A DNA stretch of 64,000 bases from Verrucomicrobiales bacterium (GCA_024233215.1 JACKPW010000015.1:93787-157786), one strand, 5' to 3'. Positions 31,142 to 41,487 are shown, counted from the first letter of the stretch. The notes: generated by a model from the letters alone, not told the origin. Made by a program: numbers and translations.

Positions 31142-32173
31142 ATGGCTGATCCTCAATACTCGCGGAGGCTGTCGGGGTTCCCCCCGGCCACGCTGGTTTC
31201 CCGTCGAGCCTTCATCCGACTCTGTGGCGCGGCCGGCCTGGGAATCGCGCTTCCCCACGGGGCCGCCGCAGCCCTCGGCAAACTCGAGCGCCCCGTGCGC
31301 GTCGGGATGATCGCCGATCTCCATCACGACCTGATGCCCGACGGCGAGCACCGACTGAACGCCTTCCTGGAATCGATGTCGCTCCGGAAGCCGGACGCGC
31401 TGATTCAGCTCGGCGACTTCGCCTATCCGAATGAAGCGAACCGCCGCGTCTCCGAGGCCTTCTCCAAGGCCCACCCCACCGCGCTCCACGTTATCGGCAA
31501 CCACGATCTGGACAGCGGTCATTCCAAGGAGAACTGCATCGAGCGTTGGGGCATGAAGGGTCGTTACTACGCCCGGGACGTCGGCGGGCTGCGCGTGCTC
31601 GTGTTGGATGGCAACGACCGTGGTTCCCCGACGCACAAGGGCGGGTATCCGTCCTTCGTCGGCCCCGAACAGTTGGAGTGGTTGCGACAGGAACTGGCGG
31701 CGGGGGAGGGGCCGTTTGTCATCGTCTCGCATCAACCCTTGGCCGGGGCCTGGAGCGTGGACAACGCCGTCGACATCCAGGCGCTCCTGGCGCCCTTTGC
31801 GGAGAAGATCCTGCTTTGCGTGAACGGACACAGTCACATCGACCAGTTGCTCCGGGCGGGGCGGATCCTGCATCTGCACGTGAATTCCGCATCCTATTTC
31901 TGGGTGGGCGCGGCGTTCAAGCACGAGAGCTACTCGCCGGAGATTCACACCCGATTCCCGTGGATTTCGCATACCTGTCCGTATCGGGATTCGCTGTTCA
32001 CGATGCTGACCTTCGAGCCGGGGAACGGGGTCATCCGCGTGGCGGGTTGCGAGAGCAAATGGGTGGGTGACTCGCCGGCTGAACTGGGGGTGGATTCGCA
32101 TCCTGAACTGGTGGACGGCGAGCAGATCGCGCCGCGAATCCGGGGGCGGAGGATCGCTCGCTGGATGTCGTAG
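31142..32173 (+). CDS. Tat-exported metallophosphoesterase
   Basis: 343 residues. Tat signal (SRRAFIRLCGAAGLG, about residues 19-33). Calcineurin-like metal-binding motifs occur in order: IADLHHD, LGDFAYP, IGNHDLD, VSHQP and NGHSHID, so the active site looks complete. The product hydrolyses a phosphomonoester or diester outside the cytoplasm; the substrate is unknown. ATG 31142 gives MADPQYS and a normal-length Tat leader; the longer in-frame ORF runs into the divergent GH2 start region and is rejected. Sits between glycosidase genes. Confidence 0.87.
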   Translation: MADPQYSRRLSGFPPATLVSRRAFIRLCGAAGLGIALPHGAAAALGKLERPVRVGMIADLHHDLMPDGEHRLNAFLESMSLRKPDALIQLGDFAYPNEANRRVSEAFSKAHPTALHVIGNHDLDSGHSKENCIERWGMKGRYYARDVGGLRVLVLDGNDRGSPTHKGGYPSFVGPEQLEWLRQELAAGEGPFVIVSHQPLAGAWSVDNAVDIQALLAPFAEKILLCVNGHSHIDQLLRAGRILHLHVNSASYFWVGAAFKHESYSPEIHTRFPWISHTCPYRDSLFTMLTFEPGNGVIRVAGCESKWVGDSPAELGVDSHPELVDGEQIAPRIRGRRIARWMS

Positions 32174-32370
32174 GGGCCGGGAGAGCGCGGGGGAGGGCGG
32201 CGAACACCCATTCGCCGCTGCGACGTCCGCGCAGCGCCGGATTGGCATCCGCCGAAGCGACTGAGGCAGCGCGTGTTTCCGCCTGCAGCCGGTATACTGT
32301 CATGGGTTGGAACCGACGGCACTGTCGGGTTGATTACCCGAGGCGGGGCCTGCCACACTCCGACCCAGCC

Positions 32371-34800
32371 ATGAAACACCGTGGATTTGCCCAATCTCAG
32401 AACTGCCTTCTCGTCGCTGCGCTGACGGCATTGACCCTCTGCCACGTCGCCGTGGTGGGAGCGGCTTCCGTTCAACTGACCGTCCGCGTCGATGAACCCG
32501 GCGCGCGCATCAACCCGGCGATGTGGGGCGTCTTCTTCGAGGACATCAACTTCGGTGCGGATGGCGGACTCTATGCCGAGTTGGTGAAGAACCGTGGGTT
32601 CGAGTTCCCGGACGCGTTGATGGGCTGGAGCATGCTCTCGCCCAGCAAGGCGCGCGGGAAGATCTCTGTTCGCGACGACGATCCGTTCAACGCGAAGAAC
32701 CCGCACTACCTGCGGATGGAGTCGGCGGGCACCGATCTGTTCGGCGTGGCGAACGAGGGATTCCGTGGGATCGGCGTCAAGCGGGGCGAGGCCTACAAGA
32801 TCTCCCTGCAGATCCGGAATGTCTCGGGTTCACCGGGGTTGCGCATCGAACTCTATTCGAGCAACGGCGCCTTGCTGGACTCGGTCCGGCTGAACGGATT
32901 CAGTCGCGGGTGGGAGGAGCGGACCGCGGTGTTGATGCCCCGGGAAACCGATCCCGGAGCAAGGCTCTATCTGCTCGTCGACGGCCGGGGTGCGGTGGAC
33001 GTGGATTTCGTTTCACTGTTCCCCGGGGACACCTGGAAGCATCGTCCCGGCGGGTTGCGGGCGGACATGGTCCAGGCATTGGCGGATTTGAAACCCGGTT
33101 TCCTGCGGTTCCCCGGCGGTTGCATTGTCGAGGGCAGCGAACTGGACAAACGCTACCAGTGGAAGCACACGATCGGACCGGTGGCGGAACGTCCGTTGCT
33201 CATCAATCGCTGGAACTACGAGTTCCTTCACCGCCCGGCGCCCGATTACTTCCAGTCGTTCGGCCTCGGCTTTTTCGAGTATTTCCAACTCAGCGAGGAC
33301 ATCGGTGCGGAGCCGCTGCCCATTCTGAACTGCGGCATGGCCTGCCAGTTCAACAGCGGTCAACTGGTCCCGCTCGATGAACTCGATCCCTTCATCCAGG
33401 ACGCCCTCGACCTGATCGAGTTCGCCAACGGTCCGGCCACCAGCGAATGGGGTGCCCGGCGGGCCGCCCTGGGGCATCCCGAGCCGTTCCACCTGAAGCT
33501 GCTCGGCGTCGGCAACGAACAGTGGGGGCCGCAGTATATCGAGCGCTATGCCGCGTTCGCCAGGGTGATCAAGGAGAAGCACCCCGGAATTCAACTCGTC
33601 TCCGGCGCCGGGCCGTCCCCCGCGGATGAGCGGTACGATTTCCTCTGGCCGAGACTCCGGGAGTTGCATGCCGACATCGTGGACGAGCATTGCTATGCCA
33701 ATCCCATCTGGTTCCTGAGCAACGCGCATCGCTACGACGATTTCGATCCTCAAGGGCCCAAGGTGTTCTTCGGCGAATACGCGGCGCAGAGCGACAAGAT
33801 CGTGAGCGTGGAGAACCGGAACAATTGGGAATGCGCCCTGTCCGAGGCCGCCTTTCTGACCGGGGTCGAGCGCAATGCCGACGTCGTGACCATGGCCAGC
33901 TACGCCCCGCTCTTCGCGCACGTGGACGCCTGGCAATGGACCCCGGACCTGATCTGGGTCGACAACCTCCGCACCCTGCGCACCGCAAATTATCATGTCC
34001 AGCAGCAGTTCATGCACCACCGCGGCGACGTGGTCCTGCCGGTCGTGCTCTCCGGTGACCCGGCGCCCTCGGTCGCGACGGGCGGTGTCCGGCTCACCAC
34101 CTACAACGGTTCGGCGGAGTTTCGGAACGTCGTGGTAACCGCGGGAGGCGCGACCTTGATCAACCGGGAGACTGCGCGCGAAGGGGACCGGTTTGGGGAT
34201 GCCTCCTGGAGTGACTACACGATCCGTCTGCAGGCCCGAAAGACGGGCGGCCGCGAGGGTTTCATTATCGCCGTGCGCGAACGGCATCCGAACACCTGGG
34301 TGCAATGGAACCTCGGCGGTTGGAACAACACCAAACACGGAATCCAGTCGACTCTCGGCGTGCAGGAAAGCCTCATTGCCCAGGTCCCCGGCCACATCGA
34401 TGCCGGTCGCTGGTACGAGGTGAAGATCGTCCTGACCGGGCCGCGGATGGACTGCTTCCTGGATGGCGAACTCGTTCAATCGGTGGACGTGCCGCTGCCG
34501 CGAACCGAAGGGGTCTTTGCCAGTGCCGTGCGGGATGAAACCGCGGGCGAGGTCATCCTCAAGGTGGCCAATGTCCATCCGAAAGCGACCCCCCTGGACA
34601 TCGCGTTGGAAGGAGTCCGGAAGCCTGCCGGGCCGGCGTCGGTGACCACGCTGCGAGGGGGCTTGAAGGACGTGAACACGTTCGACGAACCGGAGAAGAT
34701 CGCGCCGGTGGTCGGCCTGGAGGAGTGCGGCGGCGCCCGCTTCCAGCGCGAGTTTCCGGCGAACTCCTTCACCGTGATCCGCCTCAAGACGGAGCGATGA
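32371..34800 (+). CDS. Exported GH51 alpha-L-arabinofuranosidase with C-terminal concanavalin-like domain
   Basis: 809 residues. Signal peptide (about 1-33), N-terminal beta domain, GH51 TIM barrel with Glu383 (acid/base, GVGNEQWG) and Glu469 (nucleophile, FFGEYAAQ), GH51 C-terminal beta domain, and a LamG/CBM66-like insertion or domain around 570-720 (DYTIRLQARKTGGREGF ... QWNLGGWNNTKH). It releases arabinose from arabinan or arabinoxylan. ATG 32371 begins the signal peptide; a TATACT box lies at 32293-32298 without a clear -35. The stop overlaps the start of the GH43 gene (ATGA). Confidence 0.92.
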   Translation: MKHRGFAQSQNCLLVAALTALTLCHVAVVGAASVQLTVRVDEPGARINPAMWGVFFEDINFGADGGLYAELVKNRGFEFPDALMGWSMLSPSKARGKISVRDDDPFNAKNPHYLRMESAGTDLFGVANEGFRGIGVKRGEAYKISLQIRNVSGSPGLRIELYSSNGALLDSVRLNGFSRGWEERTAVLMPRETDPGARLYLLVDGRGAVDVDFVSLFPGDTWKHRPGGLRADMVQALADLKPGFLRFPGGCIVEGSELDKRYQWKHTIGPVAERPLLINRWNYEFLHRPAPDYFQSFGLGFFEYFQLSEDIGAEPLPILNCGMACQFNSGQLVPLDELDPFIQDALDLIEFANGPATSEWGARRAALGHPEPFHLKLLGVGNEQWGPQYIERYAAFARVIKEKHPGIQLVSGAGPSPADERYDFLWPRLRELHADIVDEHCYANPIWFLSNAHRYDDFDPQGPKVFFGEYAAQSDKIVSVENRNNWECALSEAAFLTGVERNADVVTMASYAPLFAHVDAWQWTPDLIWVDNLRTLRTANYHVQQQFMHHRGDVVLPVVLSGDPAPSVATGGVRLTTYNGSAEFRNVVVTAGGATLINRETAREGDRFGDASWSDYTIRLQARKTGGREGFIIAVRERHPNTWVQWNLGGWNNTKHGIQSTLGVQESLIAQVPGHIDAGRWYEVKIVLTGPRMDCFLDGELVQSVDVPLPRTEGVFASAVRDETAGEVILKVANVHPKATPLDIALEGVRKPAGPASVTTLRGGLKDVNTFDEPEKIAPVVGLEECGGARFQREFPANSFTVIRLKTER

Positions 34801-37370
34801 TGGCATCGCCTGAGCCGTGGCGATCCCGTGGAACCACAAAACACGGGTATGTAGTTCCTGGTTCGCTCCACTTCATGGATCCGGCTGAGCCACCCGGCTC
34901 GAAGTGTCGCCAACCGGTGGAAGCCGCTTTCCGTCGTAGCGCGCGGAGTTTGTGGATTCTGGTCCTGTGGTTCGCGGCGGTGGGTGGAATGCCGGGGGCC
35001 GCTCAGGAGCCCCTGACCGGTCATGTCTGGGCGCATGACCCGTCCCAGTTGATCAAGGACGGTGACCGCTACTTCTGGTTCTGCACCGGCCCGGGAATCT
35101 CGTACGCTTGGTCCGACGACCGCCTGGACTGGACCTTTGCCGGGGCGGTGTTTCCCGGAGGGGCACCCGGTTGGACCACGAATGCCGTGCCCGAGTTCGC
35201 CGGCCACTTCTGGGCCCCCGACGTCGCCTGGTTCAACGGCCGGTATCACGTCTACTATTCCTGCTCGTCCTGGGGGAGCATCGATTCCGCCATCGGGTTG
35301 GTGACCTCCCCATCGCTCATCACACCGGGTTGGACGGATCGCGGAAAGGTCGTGCAGTCGGACAACAGCTGGGAGGCCGGACCGGAGACGGACATCACCA
35401 CGGTCAACTGCATTGATCCGGGCGTCCTGGTGGCCGGCAACGGCTCGGTCTGGCTCACCTACGGCAGTTACTTCGACGGGATCATGGTGACGCAGTTGAA
35501 TCCCCTGACCGGCCTGCGGCTGAACCCGGATTCGCCGGGAACCCGGATTGCCAGCAGCAGCACCCGGTTCCTCGGCAACACCACGGAGGCGTCGTTCCTT
35601 CACCAACACGGCGCCTACTACTACTTGTTCCTGAACTACGGGGGCTGTTGCGTCGGCATTGACAGCACCTACAACATCCGCGTGGGCCGGAGCACCAGCG
35701 TTACGGGACCCTACGTCGATCGGGAGGGCGTCAACCTGATCGGGGGCGGGGGGACGCTGCTGCTCGAAAGCACGGGACGCTACCTTGGCCCGGGCCACGC
35801 CGGGGTCTTTGGGGAAAACGGCACCGACTGGTTCACCTACCACTATTACGACGGCAACGACTCCGGCGTCGCCAAGATCGGGATGGCCCGCCTGGGTTGG
35901 GATGAGGACGACTGGCCGGTGCTGACCAACGACTGGAGCGCGTTCTACCCATTCGAGGTGGATGCCCGGGATCATCGCGGGGTCTACGGCGGGAACCTCC
36001 AGGGCGGCGCTTCCATCGCGGTCGATCCGGATCGGGGCCGGGTGTTGAACCTGGCGGGAAACGGCGGGCGGGCCCGGCTCGCGACTTCCGTGGCCAATGC
36101 CAGCACCTTCATGGCGTGGGTGAAATGGAACGGGGGCGGCGATTGGCAACGCATCTTTGACTTCGGCGACGGCACTTCGAGGTATCTCTGTCTGACGCCC
36201 CGTAGTGGCAGTGGCCGGATGCGGTTCACGATCCGCACGCCGGATGTGGTGGAGGACGGCATCCTCGAGGCGCCCTCGGCGTTGCCCGTCAACTCCTGGT
36301 GCCACGTTGCTGTCACGCTCGATGGCCATCGCGGCTTGCTGTTTCTCAACGGTGAAGCCCTGGCCGGAAGCAACCGTCTCACGCAACGCCCCTGGCAGGT
36401 GCTGGCCCGTACGAACTACCTTGGCGCGAGTCAGTTCGCCGCCGATCCCGCGTTCAACGGCCAGATCGATTCCCTCCGCGTCTTCGGGCGGGCGTTGAGT
36501 GTGGCGGAGGTCCGCGACCTGGCCCAGGCGCATCCCGCCCTGGCGCATCGCTACCGCTTCAATGGCGACGCAAGGGACTCGGTCGGCATGGCCCACGGAA
36601 CGCTGGTCGGGAACGCCACCGTCACGGACCATGCGCTGGAACTCACCGGTGAGCCCGGAGGTTACCTCGCGTTGCCCGGGGGATTGGTGAGTTCGAGTGC
36701 CGCCGCCACCTTCGAATTCTGGGCGACCTTTGGTCCCAACGCCGATTGGGTGCGGGTCTTCGATTTCGGAACCACAAACGGCACGCGCGGCTCGGAGTTC
36801 GTGTTCTACAGTCCGCACACCGGACCCGGCGGGCAACGGCTCGAGATCTCCACCGCCGCGGGCACCTTCACCCATGATTCCGTTCCCACTCTCGACGGGC
36901 GGACCGCGCACCTGGCAATCGTGCTCGACCCGCCCAACCGTTACGCGGCCGTCTACACGAATGGGGTCCTGGATTTCGAGACGACGACCGGCATTCCGGC
37001 GCTGTCGGGCGTCAGTTCGGACCTGGCCTTCTTGGGTCGGTCCCTGTTCGCCGCCGACGGCTGGTTGAACGCGACTCTGGAGGAGTTTCGCATCTACGAC
37101 GGCCGGTTGAGTGCCGGGGAAATCCAGGCCAATCACCTGGCCGGCCCTGAGGCGCTGGCCCTCCCGCTGGCGCTGTCCACGGCGCGTTTGGGCGGGCAGC
37201 TCGAACTGAGCTGGCCATCGTACGGTGCGGGCTTCGGGCTGCAGTCGGTGGAGCAGGTATCCGGCGGCGGCTGGATTCCGGTGGCGGGGAAGGCCGCCAT
37301 CAGTGAGGGGCGTTATCGGTTGGCGGTTCCGGTGCTTGGGGATGCCCGCTGGTTCCGGCTCCTGCGGTGA
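34797..37370 (+). CDS. GH43 endo-arabinanase-like protein with two LamG domains
   Basis: About 857 residues. A hydrophobic export signal ends near GAAQEP, then the GH43 five-bladed propeller with the three expected acids: Asp81 (VWAHDPS, base), Asp207 (NCIDPGV) and Glu264 (TTEASFL, acid). It is followed by two LamG/concanavalin domains (about 400-580 and 590-780) and a short C-terminal beta region. The propeller resembles GH43 endo-1,5-alpha-arabinanases. ATG 34797 overlaps the GH51 stop, giving coupled translation; ATG 34800 and 34875 are alternatives, the latter giving a shorter leader. With GH51 it forms an arabinan-degrading pair. Confidence 0.88.
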   Translation: MMASPEPWRSRGTTKHGYVVPGSLHFMDPAEPPGSKCRQPVEAAFRRSARSLWILVLWFAAVGGMPGAAQEPLTGHVWAHDPSQLIKDGDRYFWFCTGPGISYAWSDDRLDWTFAGAVFPGGAPGWTTNAVPEFAGHFWAPDVAWFNGRYHVYYSCSSWGSIDSAIGLVTSPSLITPGWTDRGKVVQSDNSWEAGPETDITTVNCIDPGVLVAGNGSVWLTYGSYFDGIMVTQLNPLTGLRLNPDSPGTRIASSSTRFLGNTTEASFLHQHGAYYYLFLNYGGCCVGIDSTYNIRVGRSTSVTGPYVDREGVNLIGGGGTLLLESTGRYLGPGHAGVFGENGTDWFTYHYYDGNDSGVAKIGMARLGWDEDDWPVLTNDWSAFYPFEVDARDHRGVYGGNLQGGASIAVDPDRGRVLNLAGNGGRARLATSVANASTFMAWVKWNGGGDWQRIFDFGDGTSRYLCLTPRSGSGRMRFTIRTPDVVEDGILEAPSALPVNSWCHVAVTLDGHRGLLFLNGEALAGSNRLTQRPWQVLARTNYLGASQFAADPAFNGQIDSLRVFGRALSVAEVRDLAQAHPALAHRYRFNGDARDSVGMAHGTLVGNATVTDHALELTGEPGGYLALPGGLVSSSAAATFEFWATFGPNADWVRVFDFGTTNGTRGSEFVFYSPHTGPGGQRLEISTAAGTFTHDSVPTLDGRTAHLAIVLDPPNRYAAVYTNGVLDFETTTGIPALSGVSSDLAFLGRSLFAADGWLNATLEEFRIYDGRLSAGEIQANHLAGPEALALPLALSTARLGGQLELSWPSYGAGFGLQSVEQVSGGGWIPVAGKAAISEGRYRLAVPVLGDARWFRLLR

Positions 37371-37960
37371 AGGGGCCGGGCAGGGGGCAGGCAGGAGACA
37401 ACAGATCATGCCTCCCCGCTGCCGGCCGGGGCGGGATTGGGTGAGCGGTTTGCACGGCGGGCCCGCTCACCCGCAATTACCCGCCTGGGTTCCCATCACC
37501 TTAATCCGTTCCGAGCAGGAGACCGACCTGCTGTCCTTGGGCATCTGGCAAGACTTTGGAGAGTACCATGGGCAACCCCATCCGCATCCTAGCCATCCGG
37601 ACCGGGGCTGTCTCTCCGTCAAAGTACGTAGATCGCGGGCACAGGACGGGCCTGGAGCATGTCGGTGTCGTTCTGGGGCATGGACAACGTACCCAGTGCT
37701 CAGGCTGCCCGGACCGGGGCTGGGTCTGGTTTCTCCACCTGAGCACCTGCATGGCGCGGGCGGGCAGGCCGGGACGTCCAAATGGCGGAATGCCGGCCCC
37801 TGGCTTTCTCGTTTTCTGGCTTGCTGAGCCAGTGGAACTTGCTTGAGTGCCGCGAGACTGGGTGCGACTCTGATGCACAGGTCGGCGGCGCATCAAGCCC
37901 CCACGCCGGGTGGCTGTCTTCATTTGCCCGGTCGACCACTCGTTCGCACCCACGGCAGTT
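37371..37960. other. Intergenic region before the Calx-beta/delta-60 gene
   Basis: 590 bp. No gene is supported: short ORFs occur in several frames on both strands without family features, codon preference or a ribosome site. A small CTGGCT/AGCCAG hairpin lies near 37817-37833. Nothing else is recognised. Confidence 0.5.
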
Positions 37961-40120
37961 GTGAAACCGTCCGCATTACTCGCTGCGAGCATGGTGGCGC
38001 CCATGTGCCTTGTGGGCCAGGGCACGATCGCTCTGGCCAACCGTGAAGTGGGACTCTTCGATTACCCGATTTCCGATTGCCGCGGTCCCCTGTCAGGGGC
38101 TGGCTGGACTGCGCAGCTTTCTTGGGGTCCCTTGGGAACGCCAGAAGCAGATCTCCAACCGCTCCTGCCGACCGCCGGGTTCAGCACGAAGTACGCGGGC
38201 TATCTCATCCCGGTGACGGTGGCGGTGGAGGGGGCCGGGTGGGAAGTGACGGTGCAACTGCGGGTCTGGGATAACGAAGGCGGGACCATCACCCAATACC
38301 AGGACGCTTTGGTCCGTGCAGCGACGCCGCCCTTTGGGATCAGCCCCGGGGGTTGGGGGAGTCCACCGACTCTGCCTGCGGCGTTGACCCCCCTGGGCGA
38401 TCTGCCACTGCTGGTTGTGAACTCCCCCGGATGCGAACCGGTCACGAACACCTGCTGTTATGCGGTGGGTTTCTCCTTGGCGAACCTCGTGGTTCAGGAG
38501 GATCGGAAGTCCGTGCGTCTCACTGTGGCCCGGAACCGACTGGCGGATGCCACTGAAGCGCCCGGACCGGAGGATACCGCTTGCTATGTGCTTGAGGATG
38601 TGACCGCGCATTCCGGCGAGGACTACCTGGCCGGAAGCGGGATGGTGGACTTCAATTCACCGTCATCCGGATGGGTTGACGTGCAACTGATGGACAACCC
38701 GACATGGAACGGGACTCGAGAATTCAGGGTTCGATTGTTCGATCCTGCCGAGGGCGTGGCGCTGGGCCGGAACGCAACCACTACTGTGACGATCACCGAC
38801 GACGACACAGTCCTGGGGCCGCAACGTGGTGTGAATGGTGGGATCCGGACAATCGTGCCGGCAGCGGAATCCGGATGGTTCATCGGGGGAGATTTTACCA
38901 TGGTGGATGATTACCTCCGGGGAGGCGTCGCCCTGCTCGAATCTGATGGCGTCATCGACCTTGACTTCGACCCCGGCATGGGAGCTGACGGGTCGGTCTA
39001 TTGCGTGCTTTGTCAACCCGACGGGAAGGTTCTCATTGGCGGGGGCTTCTCGTCGTTCGGCGATACCGGGCGATCGTTGCTCGTCCGGTTGGACCCGACA
39101 GGTGCCAGCGATCCCGGCTTTACTCCCGACATCGGTTCCGACGCGATACCGCGGGGCGATCCGCCACGGGCGGTGCGACATGTGGTCAGCCAGCCTGATG
39201 GGAAGCTGCTAGTCGCCGGGGCGGAGTTGAGTTCCGGTGCGGTTGCCAGGGCCGGCGTGATCCGGTTGAACGATGATGGAAGCCTGGATCCCAGCTTCGT
39301 TCCGGCCCCCGGGTTGACCAACGCCACGATCCTGGCCCTGCAGCCGGATGGGAGGGTGCTTGTCGGAGCCGACCGGGATTACGGCGAGGGCTTCCTGGTC
39401 CGTCTGGCTTCCGACGGTTCACTTGATCCGGAGTTCAACGCCGACCTCAAAGCCATTCAGAGTCGAGCGGTTCGTGGCGCCAGGACATTGGAGGTCCTGC
39501 CCGATGGCCGAATCCTGGTTGGAGGGATGGGGGTGTATTCGGGCATATCCCTGGGTCTCCTGGTCCTGAACTCAAACGGCGGTCCGGCCGCAACCCAAGT
39601 CTCCCTCTCGATAGTGGGCGATCCGATCAACACGGGTGGGGTCAGTGGAATGGCCCGGCAGGAGAATGGGAAACTCTTGATTACCGGGGGATTTAGTGGA
39701 AAGTGGATGTCTTATGGGGGGGTGGTGCGAGTCCATGCCGATCTGCGTCAGGACTATGCCTTCGGTCCGAAGCAGACCATCCTGGACGACTGGATGAACC
39801 TACACCTGGTCGCGGTCCAGAAGGACGGGATCATCGGCGGCGTGACGGCGCCCTATCGATCGAATCGCTTGGTGTTGTTTCGCGAGAACGGAAATCCTGT
39901 TCAGGATCTCCATTTCACAGGCGTTGCTACTTTGCCGGATGGCGAGGTTCATCTCGCGCTTCGGGGCACCTCCACCTGGACCGGATACCTGCAGATGTCA
40001 ACGGACCTCATGCACTGGGAATCAATCAGCTCCGATCTGGCAACCCAAGGATGGGTATCCAAGGATACCACCGCGACGAATTCACCCCGGAGGTTTTACC
40101 GGGCGGCGCGTTCGCGCTGA
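37961..40120 (+). CDS. Exported Calx-beta and delta-60-repeat protein
   Basis: 719 residues. The proposed GTG start at 37961 gives a clean signal peptide (MKPSALLAASMVAPMCLVGQ); an earlier in-frame GTG at 37910 would add 17 residues. The body has a beta domain, a Calx-beta domain (about 170-275, ending VTITDDD) and at least five delta-60 repeats of the type QPDGKVLIGG, QPDGKLLVAG, QPDGRVLVGA, LPDGRILVGG, which build a beta-propeller-like surface module. No PEP-CTERM or anchor is seen. Likely a secreted or surface protein; no enzyme motif found. Confidence 0.78.
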   Translation: MKPSALLAASMVAPMCLVGQGTIALANREVGLFDYPISDCRGPLSGAGWTAQLSWGPLGTPEADLQPLLPTAGFSTKYAGYLIPVTVAVEGAGWEVTVQLRVWDNEGGTITQYQDALVRAATPPFGISPGGWGSPPTLPAALTPLGDLPLLVVNSPGCEPVTNTCCYAVGFSLANLVVQEDRKSVRLTVARNRLADATEAPGPEDTACYVLEDVTAHSGEDYLAGSGMVDFNSPSSGWVDVQLMDNPTWNGTREFRVRLFDPAEGVALGRNATTTVTITDDDTVLGPQRGVNGGIRTIVPAAESGWFIGGDFTMVDDYLRGGVALLESDGVIDLDFDPGMGADGSVYCVLCQPDGKVLIGGGFSSFGDTGRSLLVRLDPTGASDPGFTPDIGSDAIPRGDPPRAVRHVVSQPDGKLLVAGAELSSGAVARAGVIRLNDDGSLDPSFVPAPGLTNATILALQPDGRVLVGADRDYGEGFLVRLASDGSLDPEFNADLKAIQSRAVRGARTLEVLPDGRILVGGMGVYSGISLGLLVLNSNGGPAATQVSLSIVGDPINTGGVSGMARQENGKLLITGGFSGKWMSYGGVVRVHADLRQDYAFGPKQTILDDWMNLHLVAVQKDGIIGGVTAPYRSNRLVLFRENGNPVQDLHFTGVATLPDGEVHLALRGTSTWTGYLQMSTDLMHWESISSDLATQGWVSKDTTATNSPRRFYRAARSR

Positions 40121-40148
40121 AGCACGGTGGCCGCGGTCTTCTGGAAAT

Positions 40149-40215
40149 CATTGCCGGTCTGAAGGCGGCGGGAGACTACCTTTCAGCCCCTGACGACTCT
40201 GCCGCCTCGGCAATG
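40149..40215. terminator. Possible terminator between convergent genes
   Basis: Inverted repeat in the 120-bp gap between the Calx-beta gene (+) and the polyferredoxin gene (-): CATTGCC pairs with GGCAATG and GGCGGC with GCCGCC, separated by an asymmetric internal loop and a 31-nt apical loop. It lacks a T run, so factor-independent termination is unsure. Confidence 0.35.
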
Positions 40216-40240
40216 ACGCCGACGGAGAAGACGCACAGGG

Positions 40241-41473
40241 CTATCCCCTCTGATCCACGCATCGTGCCGCGACTCCGACTTGAATCGCCCGGGTTGGGGC
40301 CGTCGGACAAACGGCTTCGCAGGCGCCGCAGCCGTTGCAGCGATCCGCGATTACCGCGGGCTCATTGGAGAACCCACCGTCTGCGCTCCGCATGGCGATG
40401 GCCTGATACGGGCATCGCTGAAGGCAGGCGGTGCACTCGCGTCCCTGCACCAGCAGACAGCGATCGTAATCCACGACTGCCCGACCGATGACCCAACGCC
40501 GCTTGCCATCGGCGGACAACCGGGTGATGGCGCCGCTCGGGCAAACCTCCCCGCAGCGGTGGCAGTCCTCCCGACAGTAATCGGCATCGAACCGCAGCCG
40601 GGGGCTGAGGAACCCCGCGAATCCGCTGGCGCCAAGGTCGGGTTGGATGATATCCGACGGACAGACTTGGGCACAATTGCCGCAGCGGACGCAGACGCCC
40701 GCAAAACGCCCTTCGTCGAGGGAACCGGGAGGGCGCAGGAGCGGGGGGCGTTTCGCCTGGACAGCCCTGGCAGCCACGGCTCCGCCCGCCAGCAGCAGTC
40801 CCTCGAGAAACCGGCGTCGACCGCGGTTCCCAATCGGCCATGGGGTTGGCGCGGGGTGTGCCCGGACCTGACGTCTGCGCAAAGCCCGGCGGGGCCAGGC
40901 CAGCAAATCCTGCGTGGCGCCCAGCGGGCAGAGGCGTCGGCACCAGAGAGCCGGCAAGAGCAGGTCGAAGAGGAGCACCAACGGCAGGCCCAAACCGGTG
41001 AGCAGCGTTGCCAGCGAGAGCGGTTGTCGCCAGGCGTTCAGGAAACCGTTGAAGAGAGCCAACGGGTCGAGCCAGAGGAACAAGGGCCAGCCGAGCAGGG
41101 CGCCGCCCAGGGTCAGCAGCAGCAGCCACCGCCCCACGGCCGGCCATCCGGAGCCCTGTTTCCGAGCCTTCGGACGCAGTCTCTGACCGCAGTCCTGAAG
41201 CAGTCCCACGGGACAACCATACCGGCAGAACGACCGGGGGAATCGCAGCGCCAACAGGAACACCGGCAAGGACAGGAGCAGCAGGACGCCGGTTGTTCGG
41301 GTGCTGATCGCCCCCGCCATGGCGATGAACGGACTTGTGGCGGGAAGGATGACGGAGGTGGTGGAGTCCGAACGCCACGGCCATGCCAGGGCCACCGCTC
41401 CGGCCAGAACCAGCCAGCGACAGGTCCACCGGATCGCGTGCGCGCGGCGAGGCCGTTTGCTGGAACCAATCAC
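40241..41473 (-). CDS. NapH-NapG-like fused membrane polyferredoxin
   Basis: 410 residues. First half: transmembrane segments with two cytoplasmic CxxxCP motifs (FCRYGCPVG and WCRRLCPLG), as in NapH. Second half: an internal twin-arginine-like segment (RGRRRFLEGLLLAGGAVAAR), then PLLRPPGSLDEGRFAGVC and four ferredoxin cysteine clusters (CVRCGNCAQVCP, CREDCHRCGEVCP, CTACLQRCP, CNGCGACEAVCP), the layout of NapG. In Nap systems these proteins pass quinol electrons to periplasmic nitrate reductase. No napA, B or C is here; instead a Tat flavoprotein lies directly upstream. GTG 41473 is preferred, 14 bp after that gene's stop; upstream in-frame sequence is only the antisense-free shadow of the flavoprotein gene. 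Confidence 0.82.
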   Translation of the reverse strand: MIGSSKRPRRAHAIRWTCRWLVLAGAVALAWPWRSDSTTSVILPATSPFIAMAGAISTRTTGVLLLLSLPVFLLALRFPRSFCRYGCPVGLLQDCGQRLRPKARKQGSGWPAVGRWLLLLTLGGALLGWPLFLWLDPLALFNGFLNAWRQPLSLATLLTGLGLPLVLLFDLLLPALWCRRLCPLGATQDLLAWPRRALRRRQVRAHPAPTPWPIGNRGRRRFLEGLLLAGGAVAARAVQAKRPPLLRPPGSLDEGRFAGVCVRCGNCAQVCPSDIIQPDLGASGFAGFLSPRLRFDADYCREDCHRCGEVCPSGAITRLSADGKRRWVIGRAVVDYDRCLLVQGRECTACLQRCPYQAIAMRSADGGFSNEPAVIADRCNGCGACEAVCPTAPTRAIQVGVAARCVDQRG

Positions 41474-41487
41474 GTCAGGTTCTGAAT

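Noticed and set aside
34476..37409. 977-codon open frame antisense to GH43
   Set aside because: Overlaps the whole of a well-supported GH43/LamG gene; its translation is Arg/Pro/Gly-rich and without any domain.
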